DNA from: Crenothrix sp. D3
Lineage (GTDB): Bacteria > Pseudomonadota > Gammaproteobacteria > Methylococcales > Methylomonadaceae
DNA: 64,000 bases
NCBI GenBank assembly: GCA_002134785.1
Contig: MBQZ01000018.1
Location: forward strand, 310,001-374,000
Direction: 5' to 3'
The position numbers and the translations under genes are program-made. Position 1 is the first letter of the stretch, and each line of letters opens with the position of its first letter. Shown here piece after piece: positions 63,831 through 64,000 of this stretch. Under the pieces are notes generated by a model. That model did not search any database and was not told where the DNA came from. It saw only the letters and a program-made list of their open reading frames with translations.

Positions 63831-64000
63831 TTATGAATCAAAATCCCAAGGATTAATTAATTCAATACCTAATTGCGCAAAATCCTTGGTATTTCGTGTT
63901 GCAATAACCAAGTTATGAACCTTTGCGGTACTGGCAATCAGTGCATCCGCTAAATGGACGATATAACCTTGTTGTTTAGCGGTTGCGCGTAAAATAGCGG
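63831..64000 (-). CDS. VapC-type PIN-domain toxin, C-terminal part
   Basis: The last 55 codons of a minus-strand gene running out of the window. [39 protein letters not shown] has the PIN-domain signature: an Asp near LADALIA, then ATRNTKDF. The antitoxin should lie beyond the edge, if present. The stop codon is within a palindromic repeat. Confidence 0.85.
   Translation of the reverse strand, partial: AILRATAKQQGYIVHLADALIASTAKVHNLVIATRNTKDFAQLGIELINPWDFDS

Overview
The window is a chromosomal segment of a low-GC gammaproteobacterium. The housekeeping synteny is gammaproteobacterial: mltD with yafS-like and rnhA; ileS-lspA; slyX-hemN-ccmIHG; yacG-zapD-coaE-pilDCB; valS. The low GC, the pmpAB sulfur-transport pair, an exosortase-associated TIGR04073-type protein and several dispersed palindromic repeats suggest Methylococcales or Thiotrichales. 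That placement is inference, because no marker gene in the window settles it.

Layout. 1-3.3 kb: the end of a YcgN-type cysteine-cluster protein, an SbmA/YddA-type ABC protein whose ATPase motifs are degraded, and a GH5 beta-glucanase. 3.9-6.2 kb: a compact minus-strand operon of a coiled-coil protein, a VWA protein and a divergent adenylosuccinate-synthetase-like enzyme. It is the best candidate here for an undescribed system. 6.4-14.1 kb: yajD, rnhA, a methyltransferase, mltD, a membrane-anchored solute-binding protein, a repetitive secreted protein, DUF6164 and pmpAB. 14.1-14.9 kb: repeat debris with an IS630-like remnant.

14.9-34.4 kb: a Wzx/Wzy-type exopolysaccharide locus. It holds a stand-alone BY-kinase-type ATPase, Wza, Wzz, several glycosyltransferases, a polysaccharide deacetylase, Wzy, Wzx, a CDP-glycerol-type transferase with a cytidylyltransferase, galE, an OmpA-WD40-FGE fusion and the initiating phosphoglycosyltransferase, closed by a clear terminator. 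A 276-bp MITE with a 10-bp target duplication lies within the locus. The 26-29.5 kb part is visibly AT-richer and was probably acquired.

34.5-40.4 kb: tex, the TIGR04073 gene, rsmG-mnmG, a small basic protein and tRNA-Arg(CCT). 40.9-48.0 kb: a type I restriction-modification system (hsdR, hsdM, hsdS) beside the tRNA. Its hsdM-hsdS interval holds a DUF559 endonuclease-like gene bracketed by inverted C/G-tract palindromes, plus a 74-bp triplicate tandem repeat. The palindromes encode the last residues of both HsdM and the DUF559 protein. 48.2-63.7 kb: a long minus-strand housekeeping block (lspA, ileS, slyX, hemN, ccmIHG, yacG, zapD, coaE, pilDCB, valS). The window ends inside a VapC-type PIN gene.

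No rRNA, CRISPR array, prophage or intact insertion sequence was found.
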